A DNA stretch of 64,000 nt from Flavobacteriales bacterium (GTDB taxonomy: Bacteria > Bacteroidota > Bacteroidia > Flavobacteriales > Flavobacteriaceae). The first letter of the stretch is position 1. Each line of letters opens with the position of its first letter. Positions 50,410 through 60,550 of this stretch are shown one piece after another. The notes beneath the pieces are model-generated. The model made no database searches, was not told the DNA's origin, and saw only the letters and a program-made list of their open reading frames with translations. The position numbers and the translations under genes are program-made. The DNA is taken from contig SGZG01000001.1 in the NCBI GenBank assembly GCA_004214185.1, positions 1 through 64,000 on the forward strand. The letters are read 5' to 3'.

Positions 50410-53259
50410 ATGCCATTAAGAAAAGATTTAAAAAGTATTTTGATAATAGGTTCTGGACCTATTGTAATTGGACAAGCCTGTGAGTTTGATTATTCTGGAT
50501 CTCAAGCTTTGAGATCCTTAAGAGAGGATGGGATTCAAACGATTTTAATTAATTCCAATCCTGCTACAATAATGACTGATCCTGTCATGGCGGATCATAT
50601 TTATTTAAAACCGTTAACAACAAATTCTATTAAGGAAATTTTATCAATTCACAAGGTAGATGCAGTTTTACCAACCATGGGTGGACAAAGTGCTTTAAAT
50701 CTCTGTATTGAGGCAGATGAAAAGGGAATTTGGAAAGATAATGATGTTGAAATAATTGGAGTTGATATCGATGCAATCAATATCTGTGAGGATAGAGAAC
50801 AGTTTAAACAGTTATTAAAAACTATTGAAATTCCAGTGGCTCCCGCAAAAACTGCAACTTCTTTTTTAAAAGGTAAAGAAATTGCACAAGAATTTGGTTT
50901 CCCACTTGTTATTAGACCTTCTTTTACACTTGGTGGAAGCGGTGCCTCCCTTGTATATAAAGCAGAAGATTTTGACGAATTACTTACTCGTGGTTTAGAA
51001 GCATCTCCCATTCATGAGGTTTTGATAGATAAGGCTTTAATGGGTTGGAAAGAATATGAATTAGAGCTTTTGAGAGATAAAAACGATAATGTAGTTATTA
51101 TATGTACAATTGAAAATATGGATCCAATGGGAATTCATACAGGAGATTCAATAACTGTAGCTCCTGCAATGACATTATCAGACTCCGCATACCAGCGAAT
51201 GCGAGATATGGCTATCAAGATGATGAGAAGTATTGGAGATTTTGCTGGAGGTTGTAATGTTCAATTTGCTGTAAGTCCTGATGAAAATGAAGATATTATT
51301 GCAATTGAAATTAACCCAAGAGTATCAAGATCCTCAGCTCTAGCATCAAAGGCATCAGGTTATCCTATCGCTAAGGTTGCCAGTAAACTAGCTATTGGAT
51401 ACACATTAGACGAATTAAACAATCAAATTACTAAGTCTACTTCGGCATTATTTGAGCCAACTTTGGATTATGTAATTGTCAAAATTCCACGCTGGAATTT
51501 TGATAAGTTTGAGGGCTCTGAAAGAACTCTTGGTTTACAAATGAAATCAGTTGGAGAGGTAATGGGTATAGGAAGGTCATTTATTGAAGCCTTGCACAAA
51601 GCAACTCAATCTCTCGAAATTAAAAGAAATGGAATAGGTGCAGACGGAAAAGGATATACTAATTATCAGCAAGTGATTGATAAATTAACTAATGCAAGTT
51701 GGGATAGAGTTTTTGTAATATATGATGCTATAAAGATGGGTATTTCTCTTGATAGAGTTCATGAAATTACTAAAATAGATATGTGGTATTTAAGACAATA
51801 TGAATCTCTTATTAACCTTGAAAATGAAATTTCTACATATTCTCTAGAAACAATCACAAAAGATCTTATACTAGATGCAAAACAAAAAGGTTTTGCAGAT
51901 CGACAGATTGCGCACATGCTCGGTTGTTTGGAAAGTGAAGTTTACAAGAAAAGAAAAAGTATGAATATTAATAGAGTTTATAAGCTTGTTGATACTTGTG
52001 CTGCTGAATTTAAAGCTCTAACTCCATACTATTATTCAACCTTTGAAGAAGAAATTAAATTAGCTGATGGAACTGTTTACACTGAAAATGAAAGCCATTC
52101 GTCTGATAGAAAAAAAATAATTGTATTAGGATCTGGCCCTAACAGAATTGGACAGGGTATCGAATTTGATTATTGTTGTGTTCATGGAGTTCTTGCTTCG
52201 GCTGAATGTGGTTATGAAACAATTATGATTAATTGTAACCCTGAAACTGTTTCAACAGATTTTGATACTGCTGACAAACTTTACTTCGAGCCCGTTTTTT
52301 GGGAGCATATATACGACATAATCCAGCACGAGAAACCTGAGGGAGTAATTGTTCAACTTGGAGGTCAAACTGCGCTTAAGTTAGCAGAAAAACTCGATAG
52401 ATATGGTATAAAAATCATGGGAACAACTTACCAGGCTCTTGATTTAGCTGAAGACAGAGGAAGCTTTTCAACTTTATTAAAAGAAAACAATATTCCTTAT
52501 CCTGAATTCGGTGTTGCTGAAACCGCTGATCAAGCACTATCTCTTGCTGATAAACTAAATTTTCCAATACTTGTTAGACCCTCATATGTTCTTGGGGGCC
52601 AAGGGATGAAAATAGTTATAAATAAAGAAGAATTAGAGGCTCATGTAGTTGATCTTCTTCAAAAAATTCCTAATAACAAACTATTGTTAGACCATTATCT
52701 CGATGGGGCTATAGAAGCTGAAGCAGATGCAATATGTGATGGTAAGGACGTTTTGATTATTGGAATCATGGAACACATTGAACCATGCGGTGTTCACTCA
52801 GGAGATTCTAACGCTACCCTTCCTCCATTTAATCTTGGTAAATTAGTAATGCAGCAAATAATAGATCATACTAAAAAAATTGCTATATCGTTAAAAACCG
52901 TTGGACTCATTAACATACAATTTGCAATTAAGGATGAGGTAGTTTATATAATTGAGGCAAATCCTAGAGCTTCAAGAACAGTTCCTTTTATAGCAAAAGC
53001 ATATAAACAGCCTTATGTAAATTATGCGACCAAGGTAATGTTAGGTAACTTAAAGGTCTCGGATATTGAATATAAACCAGACTTAAATGGATTTGCAATA
53101 AAACAACCAGTTTTCTCTTTTAACAAATTTCCTAATGTTAACAAAAGTTTGGGTCCAGAGATGAAAAGTACTGGAGAGAGTATATTATTTATTGATGATT
53201 TAAAAGACGATCAATTTTATGAGTTATACTCAAGAAGAAAAATGTATTTAACTCAATAA
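50410..53259 (+). CDS. carB: Carbamoyl-phosphate synthase large subunit
   Basis: Duplicated ATP-grasp halves; IIGSGPIVIGQACEFDYSGSQA, GSGPNRIGQGIEFDYC. Confidence 0.98.
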   Translation: MPLRKDLKSILIIGSGPIVIGQACEFDYSGSQALRSLREDGIQTILINSNPATIMTDPVMADHIYLKPLTTNSIKEILSIHKVDAVLPTMGGQSALNLCIEADEKGIWKDNDVEIIGVDIDAINICEDREQFKQLLKTIEIPVAPAKTATSFLKGKEIAQEFGFPLVIRPSFTLGGSGASLVYKAEDFDELLTRGLEASPIHEVLIDKALMGWKEYELELLRDKNDNVVIICTIENMDPMGIHTGDSITVAPAMTLSDSAYQRMRDMAIKMMRSIGDFAGGCNVQFAVSPDENEDIIAIEINPRVSRSSALASKASGYPIAKVASKLAIGYTLDELNNQITKSTSALFEPTLDYVIVKIPRWNFDKFEGSERTLGLQMKSVGEVMGIGRSFIEALHKATQSLEIKRNGIGADGKGYTNYQQVIDKLTNASWDRVFVIYDAIKMGISLDRVHEITKIDMWYLRQYESLINLENEISTYSLETITKDLILDAKQKGFADRQIAHMLGCLESEVYKKRKSMNINRVYKLVDTCAAEFKALTPYYYSTFEEEIKLADGTVYTENESHSSDRKKIIVLGSGPNRIGQGIEFDYCCVHGVLASAECGYETIMINCNPETVSTDFDTADKLYFEPVFWEHIYDIIQHEKPEGVIVQLGGQTALKLAEKLDRYGIKIMGTTYQALDLAEDRGSFSTLLKENNIPYPEFGVAETADQALSLADKLNFPILVRPSYVLGGQGMKIVINKEELEAHVVDLLQKIPNNKLLLDHYLDGAIEAEADAICDGKDVLIIGIMEHIEPCGVHSGDSNATLPPFNLGKLVMQQIIDHTKKIAISLKTVGLINIQFAIKDEVVYIIEANPRASRTVPFIAKAYKQPYVNYATKVMLGNLKVSDIEYKPDLNGFAIKQPVFSFNKFPNVNKSLGPEMKSTGESILFIDDLKDDQFYELYSRRKMYLTQ

Positions 53260-53283
53260 TAATAATATTTCTATATTAGAGAT

Positions 53284-54390
53284 ATGGATAATATAATTCT
53301 AATATTATTATTAATTCTTTTAGTTTTTGTTGTTTACACTCTTAAAAGTAAAAAGGATTCAGGTTCCAACGAATTACTTGTTCAGTTGACTAATAATTTG
53401 AGTAATGAAATTCAAAATATTAGAAAAGAGGTAAGTGAAAATTCAGAAAAAAATAGACTTGAGCTTGAATCTAAGCTAATATCAATTAATAAAGAGATTA
53501 ATGATTTTCATAAAACATCTAAAGAAGATATACAGAAGCAGTTTTCTGATTCTAATAAAGTAATTAAAGATGTAACTGTTGAATTAGAAAAAATAAAAGG
53601 AACTAATAAGCAGGTTTTAAATTTTGCAAATCAAATGAAATCTTTGGAGAAAATTCTTGGAAATCAGAAACAAAGAGGAATTTTTGGTGAAATACAACTA
53701 GAAAATTTACTAACGAACGTTCTTCCACCTGAAATATTTCAAATGCAATATTCCTTTAATAGTGGTGAAATTGTAGATGCTATTGTTAAAGTTAATGATC
53801 ATATTATTCCGATTGATGCTAAATTTTCTTTGGATAATTACAATAAAATGATTGAAAGCTCTGATAATTTAGAAATTGAAACTCTTGAGAAAAAATTTAG
53901 AATAGACATAAAATCAAGAATTGATGAAACATCTAAATACATTCGTCCCACTGAAAAAACTTTAGACTATGCATTTATGTTTATCCCAGCTGATGGATTA
54001 TATCAAGATTTACTCAACAACAGGGTTGGATCACTGCAAATTAATTCAAAAGATTTAGTCTCTTACGCATATGATAAAAAAGTAATGATAGTTTCTCCAA
54101 TGAGTTTGTTTCCAATGCTCCAAATTACGATGAAAGCATTAAACAACTTAAAATTTGAGAAATCAGTTGATGAAGTGATTAAAAACGTTGAAAAACTTCG
54201 AAATCATTTAAATTCTTACCAAAACTCTCATAATAGACTTGGTAAATCATTAAGTGCTGCAGTTAATCATTATAATGACACAAATAAAGAATTTAATAAA
54301 ATTGATAAAGATGTAACTAAAATTTCTAATGGAAGTTTCAATATTGGTTTAGATACTAGTCCTGTAGAAAGACCTTATATCGAAGAATGA
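53284..54390 (+). CDS. rmuC: DNA recombination protein RmuC
   Basis: N-terminal TM and coiled coil; QKQRGIFGEIQLENLLTNVLP, IPIDAKFSLDNY, FMFIPADGLYQDLL. Confidence 0.93.
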   Translation: MDNIILILLLILLVFVVYTLKSKKDSGSNELLVQLTNNLSNEIQNIRKEVSENSEKNRLELESKLISINKEINDFHKTSKEDIQKQFSDSNKVIKDVTVELEKIKGTNKQVLNFANQMKSLEKILGNQKQRGIFGEIQLENLLTNVLPPEIFQMQYSFNSGEIVDAIVKVNDHIIPIDAKFSLDNYNKMIESSDNLEIETLEKKFRIDIKSRIDETSKYIRPTEKTLDYAFMFIPADGLYQDLLNNRVGSLQINSKDLVSYAYDKKVMIVSPMSLFPMLQITMKALNNLKFEKSVDEVIKNVEKLRNHLNSYQNSHNRLGKSLSAAVNHYNDTNKEFNKIDKDVTKISNGSFNIGLDTSPVERPYIEE

Positions 54391-54392
54391 TT

Positions 54393-55739
54393 TTAAATTC
54401 CTGTATAGTTGGTTGGTGAGATATTCTTTAATTCTACCTTAATTTCTGATTTAACATTTAACGAATCAATAAACTCATGAATAGTCTTTTTATTTATTTC
54501 AGAATTTATTCTAGTTAAGTTTTTAAGTGCCTCGTATGGGTTTGGATAGCCTTCTCTTCTTAGAATAGTTTGTATCGCCTCCGCAATTACTGCCCAATTG
54601 TTTTCAAGATCTTCTTCAATTTTTTCTTTATTTACTATTAATTTATTGATTCCTTTAATAGTCGATTTAAATGCAATTGATGTATGACTAAAAGGAACAC
54701 CAACGTTTCTAAGAACTGTGCTATCAGTTAAATCTCTTTGAAGTCTTGAAATAGGCAATTTTGATGATAAATGCTCTAAAATTGAATTAGCAATTCCTAA
54801 ATTTCCCTCAGAATTTTCAAAATCTATAGGATTAACTTTATGAGGCATCGCAGAAGATCCAACTTCGTTTTTTTGAATTTTTTGTTTGAAATAATCCATT
54901 GAAATATATGTCCACATATCTCTATTGAAGTCAATGAGAATAGTATTTATTCTTTTCATGCAATCAAATAGAGATGCTAAATGATCATAATGTTCAATTT
55001 GGGTTGTAGGAAAAGAATGTTTTAAACCTAAATCATTTAATAAAGAACTTGCAAACTTTTTCCAATCAATATTTGGAAATGCAACTTTATGAGCATTAAA
55101 ATTTCCAGTGGCTCCTCCAAATTTTGCCGCAAATGGAATAGAATTTAAAAAGTTAAGCTGTTCAATTATTCTGGTTTTAAAAACATCAAATTCTTTTCCT
55201 AATCTTGTGGGTGAAGCTGCTTGACCATGTGTTCTAGCTAACATTGGTAAGTTGAAGTATTCCTTTGTCTTTTCGTCTAATAGTGTAATAATTTCATTTA
55301 TCTCCGGAATGTATACTGTTGAAATAGCTTCTTTTATTGAAAGTGGAACAGCAGTATTGTTTATATCCTGTGAAGTCAAGCCAAAGTGTATAAACTCTGA
55401 ATACTTCTCTAATTTTAGTTTTTTAAATTTATTTTTTATGAAATATTCTACTGCTTTAACATCATGATTAGTTTCTTTTTCAATGTTTTTGATTTCAAGG
55501 GCATCATTTTCATTGAATTCATTGTAAATCTTTTTTATGTCTGGGATAATTTCTTTGGGAAAATTTTTAAAAGTTGTTATTTCTGATTTGGTTAAAGCAA
55601 TAAAATATTCGATTTCAACCAAAACACGATATTTAATCAGTGCATATTCTGAAAAGAAATTTGAATAGCTTAAAGTTTTGCTATGGTATCTACCATCAAT
55701 TGGGCTAATTGCATTAAGTGAGTTGAGTTTCATATACAT
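54393..55739 (-). CDS. purB: Adenylosuccinate lyase
   Basis: LNAISPIDGRYHSKT, GSSAMPHKVNPIDFENSEGN. Confidence 0.97.
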   Translation of the reverse strand: MYMKLNSLNAISPIDGRYHSKTLSYSNFFSEYALIKYRVLVEIEYFIALTKSEITTFKNFPKEIIPDIKKIYNEFNENDALEIKNIEKETNHDVKAVEYFIKNKFKKLKLEKYSEFIHFGLTSQDINNTAVPLSIKEAISTVYIPEINEIITLLDEKTKEYFNLPMLARTHGQAASPTRLGKEFDVFKTRIIEQLNFLNSIPFAAKFGGATGNFNAHKVAFPNIDWKKFASSLLNDLGLKHSFPTTQIEHYDHLASLFDCMKRINTILIDFNRDMWTYISMDYFKQKIQKNEVGSSAMPHKVNPIDFENSEGNLGIANSILEHLSSKLPISRLQRDLTDSTVLRNVGVPFSHTSIAFKSTIKGINKLIVNKEKIEEDLENNWAVIAEAIQTILRREGYPNPYEALKNLTRINSEINKKTIHEFIDSLNVKSEIKVELKNISPTNYTGI

Positions 55740-55758
55740 TTGCTTTGAAAAACAAGCA

Positions 55759-55766
55759 CAAATGTA
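55759..55766 (-). promoter_or_regulatory. -7 element TACATTTG upstream of purB
   Basis: Matches TAnnTTTG on the minus strand, 20 nt from the first ATG; -33 not clear. Confidence 0.45.
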
Positions 55767-55780
55767 AGCTTTTTTGAAAA

Positions 55781-56557
55781 TTATTTACGATTTAAAACCT
55801 TAAATTCCTCGTAACATCCACTTATAGCATCCAAAATTTGAAGATCATTAGCTGTTTCTATAAAACTATCTGAAAAGTTACAATTCCTTAAAATTTCATC
55901 AATATCAATTCTTTCGATTTGTAAAAGTTCTTCAAGAGTTTCTCGATCGAATTTTGATGATAGAAGTTCACGAATTCTGTAATCTTCTTTCATCTGTTTT
56001 AGTTTCTTTAGTTGTCTAGGATTTTTTCCAAATAAGTTATATAGAAAGTCTGTAGGATTAAAAATTGCATTAATAACCTTAGAAAAAGCTCCTGAATTCC
56101 TTGAACCTCCTTCGTATCCTCTGGTTGGAAGGCCAGGAATACTATATCTATATGATTTACTAACAGGAACATTTTTTGCATCTATTTCTAGATATCCAGT
56201 TAGCTGATATGGTTTAACTATAACTTCTTCTAATGCATATGCCAATTCTGTTAATTGAATTTTTGAATTTTCAAATTTTAGTAAATCGTTTGTGACTCTA
56301 ACTTTGATGGATTTGTACCCTAAATATGAAAGGTATAGTGTATCATTAAGTTTTGCTGGTATTTCAAATTTTCCTTTACTATCAGTAATTACTCCAATAA
56401 CTTGATTTAAGTTTATTACATGAACACTTGGAATAGGTTTATTATCAGAAGAATTTTCTACAAATGCAATTAGATTTTTGTTTTGTGAAAAGATAATTCC
56501 ATTAGAAAAAATAAAAAAAAACAATAATAAGAAGTGAAATTTTTTCATCAAATTCAA
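55781..56557 (-). CDS. Carboxypeptidase-like regulatory domain (CarboxypepD_reg) exported protein
   Basis: Signal peptide; LIAFVENSSDNKPIPSVHVINLNQVIGVITDSKGKFEIPAKLNDTLYLSYLGYKS. Confidence 0.82.
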   Translation of the reverse strand: MNLMKKFHFLLLFFFIFSNGIIFSQNKNLIAFVENSSDNKPIPSVHVINLNQVIGVITDSKGKFEIPAKLNDTLYLSYLGYKSIKVRVTNDLLKFENSKIQLTELAYALEEVIVKPYQLTGYLEIDAKNVPVSKSYRYSIPGLPTRGYEGGSRNSGAFSKVINAIFNPTDFLYNLFGKNPRQLKKLKQMKEDYRIRELLSSKFDRETLEELLQIERIDIDEILRNCNFSDSFIETANDLQILDAISGCYEEFKVLNRK

Positions 56558-56570
56558 AAGTACAAGTTAA

Positions 56571-57149
56571 TTATGAAATAAAATCAATTAATTTATTCAT
56601 GGCCAAAGATCTGTGACTAATTGAATTTTTCTCTTCTAAAGACAATTCTCCAAATGTTTTAGTGTACCCGCGAGGAATAAATACCGGATCATAACCAAAT
56701 CCATTTTCTCCTTTTGATTTTTTAGTAATAATACCCTCAACTACACCTTCAAAAGTGTAAATTTTACTATTAAGAATCAGAGCTATAACAGTTTTAAATC
56801 TAGCTTTTCTATTTTTTTTATTTTTTAATTTTTTGAGTAATTTATTTATATTATCTGTTGAATTTTTGGATATTCCAGCATACCTAGCAGAATGAACCCC
56901 TGGCTTTCCATTCAGTGAATCAACTTCAAGACCTGTGTCATCAGCGAAAACATTTAAATTATATTTTTTATACATGTAATTGGCTTTAAAAATAGCATTT
57001 CCTTCAATTGTATTTTCGTTTTCTGGAATTTCCTCACATAATCCAATATCATCCAAGCTTTTAATATTAAATTCTTTAGGCAATACTTTTTTGATTTCGA
57101 GTACTTTATTTTTGTTGCTTGTAGCAAATAACAAATCAATTTTAGTCAT
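56571..57149 (-). CDS. rdgB: RdgB/HAM1 non-canonical purine NTP pyrophosphatase
   Basis: LLFATSNKNKVLEIKKVLP, VFADDTGLEVDSLNGKPGVHSARYAG, GENGFGYDPVFIP. Confidence 0.96.
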   Translation of the reverse strand: MTKIDLLFATSNKNKVLEIKKVLPKEFNIKSLDDIGLCEEIPENENTIEGNAIFKANYMYKKYNLNVFADDTGLEVDSLNGKPGVHSARYAGISKNSTDNINKLLKKLKNKKNRKARFKTVIALILNSKIYTFEGVVEGIITKKSKGENGFGYDPVFIPRGYTKTFGELSLEEKNSISHRSLAMNKLIDFIS

Positions 57150-57609
57150 TGTGATAAGGATGATTATTTATAATTGTAAAAGCTCTATACAATTGCTCAG
57201 TAAAAAACAATCTTATAATTTGATGGGAAAAAGTCATACTTGATAGTGAAACTAAATCATTTGATTTTTCGTAAATGCTGTTTGAAAATCCAAATGCTCC
57301 ACCAATTACAAATATTAAATTTTTATTTGTTTGAGTTTTTGATGATATAAACTCTGAAAATTTTCTTGAACCATATGATTTACCTCTTTCATCAAGGAGA
57401 ATAAGTATATCATTTTTGTTTAAATTTTTTAAAATATTATCACCTTCTACTTTTTTAATTTCTTCTTCTGATATTTTTTTTGACTTTGCGCTGTTTATTT
57501 CAATAATTTTAAACCTACAATAAAAATTTATCCTTTTAATATATTCATCAATTAGTTTACTTAATTCAGTTCTTTTAGTTTTTCCAACAACAATTAATTT
57601 AATTTCCAT
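57142..57609 (-). CDS. rlmH: 23S rRNA pseudouridine(1915) N3-methyltransferase RlmH
   Basis: LLDERGKSYGSRKFSEFI, FVIGGAFGFSNSIY, C-terminal LYRAFTIINNHPYHND. Confidence 0.96.
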   Translation of the reverse strand: MEIKLIVVGKTKRTELSKLIDEYIKRINFYCRFKIIEINSAKSKKISEEEIKKVEGDNILKNLNKNDILILLDERGKSYGSRKFSEFISSKTQTNKNLIFVIGGAFGFSNSIYEKSNDLVSLSSMTFSHQIIRLFFTEQLYRAFTIINNHPYHND

Positions 57610-57716
57610 ATAATTAAGAAATGATAAATTTTAATTTATATTAGAACGTAAATATATGGTATAGATTAAAATTAATTTAATTGAAATAACTAATTAATTG
57701 TTAAAATACAATCAAG

Positions 57717-60143
57717 ATGAATTTTATTGATGTAGTCGTTCCACTTCCAATTCGAACAACTTTTACTTATTTAGTTAGTCAAAAAGAATATGATTTTCTT
57801 GATTTAGGGTTCAGAGTAATGGTCCCTTTTGGTAAATCTAAATATATCACTGGAATAGTCATTTCTAAGCATAAAAAAATTCCTAGTAAATATCAAGCCA
57901 AAGAGATTGAATATATTATTGATAAAGAACAAATAGTTACTAATAATCAGTTAACTTTTTTTAAATGGATATCAGATTATTATATGTGTCCGCTAGGATT
58001 AGTTATTAAAGTTGCTATGCCTAAACTTCTTTTACTTAAAAGTGAAAGTGAGATAATTTTACTAAGTAGAAAATTTTCCAAAACTAAAATTTCTAAAAAT
58101 TCACAAAAAATTCTTGAAACTCTAATTAATAATGAAAAATTATCATTAAATGACATTAGTTTAATTTTAAAGAAAAAAAACGTTGGATCTGAAATAAATG
58201 AACTTTTAGGTAAATCTATAATTTCAGTCAAAGAAGAAGTTTATGATTATTTCAAACCAAAAATATTAAACACTGTATCGATTAACTCTAAAAAAAAAAC
58301 AGAGGATGTTGTAAAATCTCTTAAAAAAAAGAAATCTCAACTCAAAGTTTTTCTTTGGTTTAATCATCAAAAAAATGGTATTTCTTTTACAGTAAATGAA
58401 ATAAAAGAAAAATGTAACGTTTCAAGACAAACAATTAATAATTTAATTAATTCAAATTATTTATTAAAAGTTGATAGAATTATAAATCGTTCTCAATTTT
58501 TAGTTGAAGATCTTGTTTCTCCAAAAGATTTAAGCAAAGATCAAAATTTAGCTTTTAATGAAATAAAATCAAGTTTTAAAGAAAGAAATGTATCTCTTCT
58601 TCATGGTGTCACATCTTCTGGAAAAACTGAAATTTATGTTAAACTAATTCATGAACAAATTAAAAATAATAATCAAGTTTTATATTTAGTTCCTGAGATA
58701 GCTTTAACTACTCAACTAATAATTCGATTAAAAAAATATTTTGGAGATAAGTTGCTGGTTTATCACTCCAAATATACACTGGACCAAAGAACAGAAGTTT
58801 GGAAAAGAGTTCTCAGTGAATCAGGTAAAATTATTTTGGGAGCTAGGTCATCAATTTTTCTTCCTTTTAAAAATCTTAATTTGATAATTATAGACGAGGA
58901 ACACGAAAATGCATACAAACAATTTAATCCAGCTCCAAGATATCATGCAAGAGATTCTGCAATATATTTAGCAAAAATTCATAACGCCAAAACTTTATTG
59001 GGATCTGCAACCCCAAGTGTTGAGTCTTATTTTAATGCCGTTTCTAATAAGTATGGTCTAATAAATCTTACAAAAAGGTACAATAACGTTGAACTACCTG
59101 AAATAATTTTAAAAGATCTAAAAGAATCGATTTCTAACAATAAAATGAAGGGAAGTTTTTCAGATTTTTTATTAAAAAACATCAAATCAACTTTAGAAAA
59201 AGGTAAACAGGTAATTATTTTTCAAAATAGAAGAGGTTACTCTCCTTATCAAGAATGTGAATCTTGTGGTTATGTTTTTTATTGTAAAAATTGTGATGTT
59301 TCTTTAACATATCATAGTATATCCAATGAGCTTAAGTGTCATCATTGTGGATATAAACTAAAAAATGATAATAAGTGTATAAAATGTTCCTCTAATTCTT
59401 TAATAAAAAAAGGTTTAGGAACACAGCAAATAACAGAGGAAATAAAAGCCTATTTTCCCAATTATAAGGTTGAAAGAATGGATCAGGATTCAACAAAAAC
59501 TAAAAATTCTTTTTTGAAATTAATAAATGATTTTGAGGAAAATAAGTTTCAGATTTTGGTTGGTACTCAGATGTTAAGTAAGGGATTAGATTTTAAAAAT
59601 GTTGATCTTGTTGGAGTTATTAATGCTGATAGTTTAATATATTTTCCAGATTTTAGATCCCAGGAAAAATGTTTTCAGTTGATAAAACAGGTGGCTGGAA
59701 GGTCAGGAAGATCAAAAAATAAAGGGAAAGTGATTGTTCAAACCTATAATCCTAATCACAATTTGATGTTAAAAATTAAAAAAGGTGATTTTAAAGGTAT
59801 GTTTAATGATCAACTTAATGAAAGACATACTTTTGATTATCCGCCATATACAAGAATAATTAAGCTTGTTCTTAAAAATAAGAATATTGAGGATTTAAAG
59901 TTAGGTGCAAATTGGCTTTTTGAAAGTTTAAAAACAAATTTTGATAATTTTATATACGGTCCTGAATTTCCTATAATCCCTAGACTTCAAAATAAATATA
60001 TAAATCAAATTCAAATTAAAATTCCACTTGATTATAATCTAAATAAAAGCAAAAAAATTATTTTAAAAACCATAACCAAATTTGAATCTATTTCAAATTT
60101 TAGATCAACTCAAATTTTTATAGATGTAGACCCATTTAATTAA
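57717..60143 (+). CDS. priA: Primosomal protein N' (PriA helicase)
   Basis: LLHGVTSSGKTEIYVKLI, DEEHENAYKQFNPAPRYHARD, zinc-binding CESCGYVFYCKNCD. Confidence 0.97.
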   Translation: MNFIDVVVPLPIRTTFTYLVSQKEYDFLDLGFRVMVPFGKSKYITGIVISKHKKIPSKYQAKEIEYIIDKEQIVTNNQLTFFKWISDYYMCPLGLVIKVAMPKLLLLKSESEIILLSRKFSKTKISKNSQKILETLINNEKLSLNDISLILKKKNVGSEINELLGKSIISVKEEVYDYFKPKILNTVSINSKKKTEDVVKSLKKKKSQLKVFLWFNHQKNGISFTVNEIKEKCNVSRQTINNLINSNYLLKVDRIINRSQFLVEDLVSPKDLSKDQNLAFNEIKSSFKERNVSLLHGVTSSGKTEIYVKLIHEQIKNNNQVLYLVPEIALTTQLIIRLKKYFGDKLLVYHSKYTLDQRTEVWKRVLSESGKIILGARSSIFLPFKNLNLIIIDEEHENAYKQFNPAPRYHARDSAIYLAKIHNAKTLLGSATPSVESYFNAVSNKYGLINLTKRYNNVELPEIILKDLKESISNNKMKGSFSDFLLKNIKSTLEKGKQVIIFQNRRGYSPYQECESCGYVFYCKNCDVSLTYHSISNELKCHHCGYKLKNDNKCIKCSSNSLIKKGLGTQQITEEIKAYFPNYKVERMDQDSTKTKNSFLKLINDFEENKFQILVGTQMLSKGLDFKNVDLVGVINADSLIYFPDFRSQEKCFQLIKQVAGRSGRSKNKGKVIVQTYNPNHNLMLKIKKGDFKGMFNDQLNERHTFDYPPYTRIIKLVLKNKNIEDLKLGANWLFESLKTNFDNFIYGPEFPIIPRLQNKYINQIQIKIPLDYNLNKSKKIILKTITKFESISNFRSTQIFIDVDPFN

Positions 60144-60156
60144 TTCCTATTAATAT

Positions 60157-60187
60157 TTTGTTAGTGAGTATTAAAAATGTATTTTTG
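60157..60187 (+). promoter_or_regulatory. Bacteroidota-type promoter for rpsF (TTTG - 19 nt - TATTTTTG)
   Basis: TTTG at 60157-60160, TATTTTTG at 60180-60187. Confidence 0.72.
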
Positions 60188-60209
60188 CGACCAATTTTTA
60201 ATAAAAAAT

Positions 60210-60548
60210 ATGAATCATTACGAAGCTGTTTTCATTTTAAATCCCGTTTTATCTGAAGATCAGGTAAAGGAGACAGTAAAAAAATTTGAAGACTATTTAA
60301 TTAGCGAAGGGTCAGAAATTATCTCAGTTGAACACTGGGGTTTAAAAAAATTAGCTTACCCAATCCAAAACAAGCAAAGTGGTTTTTATAATCTTATCGA
60401 TTTTAAAGCTGCTAATACTACAGTTAATTTATTTGAAACTGAGTTGAAAAGAGATGAAAGAGTCATGCGATATCTCAATGTAAAGCTAGATAAACATGCT
60501 GACGCTTGGTCTGTAAAGAGAAGAGAACGTAACACTAAAAAAGCTTAA
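60210..60548 (+). CDS. rpsF: 30S ribosomal protein S6
   Basis: [21 protein letters not shown]; the track start (60177) lies inside the predicted promoter, so 60210 is used. Confidence 0.96.
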   Translation: MNHYEAVFILNPVLSEDQVKETVKKFEDYLISEGSEIISVEHWGLKKLAYPIQNKQSGFYNLIDFKAANTTVNLFETELKRDERVMRYLNVKLDKHADAWSVKRRERNTKKA

Positions 60549-60550
60549 TC

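Noticed and set aside
50649-51011. 120-aa minus-strand ORF
   Set aside because: Antisense to carB
56954-57243. 61-aa minus and 87-aa plus ORFs around the rdgB/rlmH junction
   Set aside because: Overlap well-supported rdgB and rlmH in other frames
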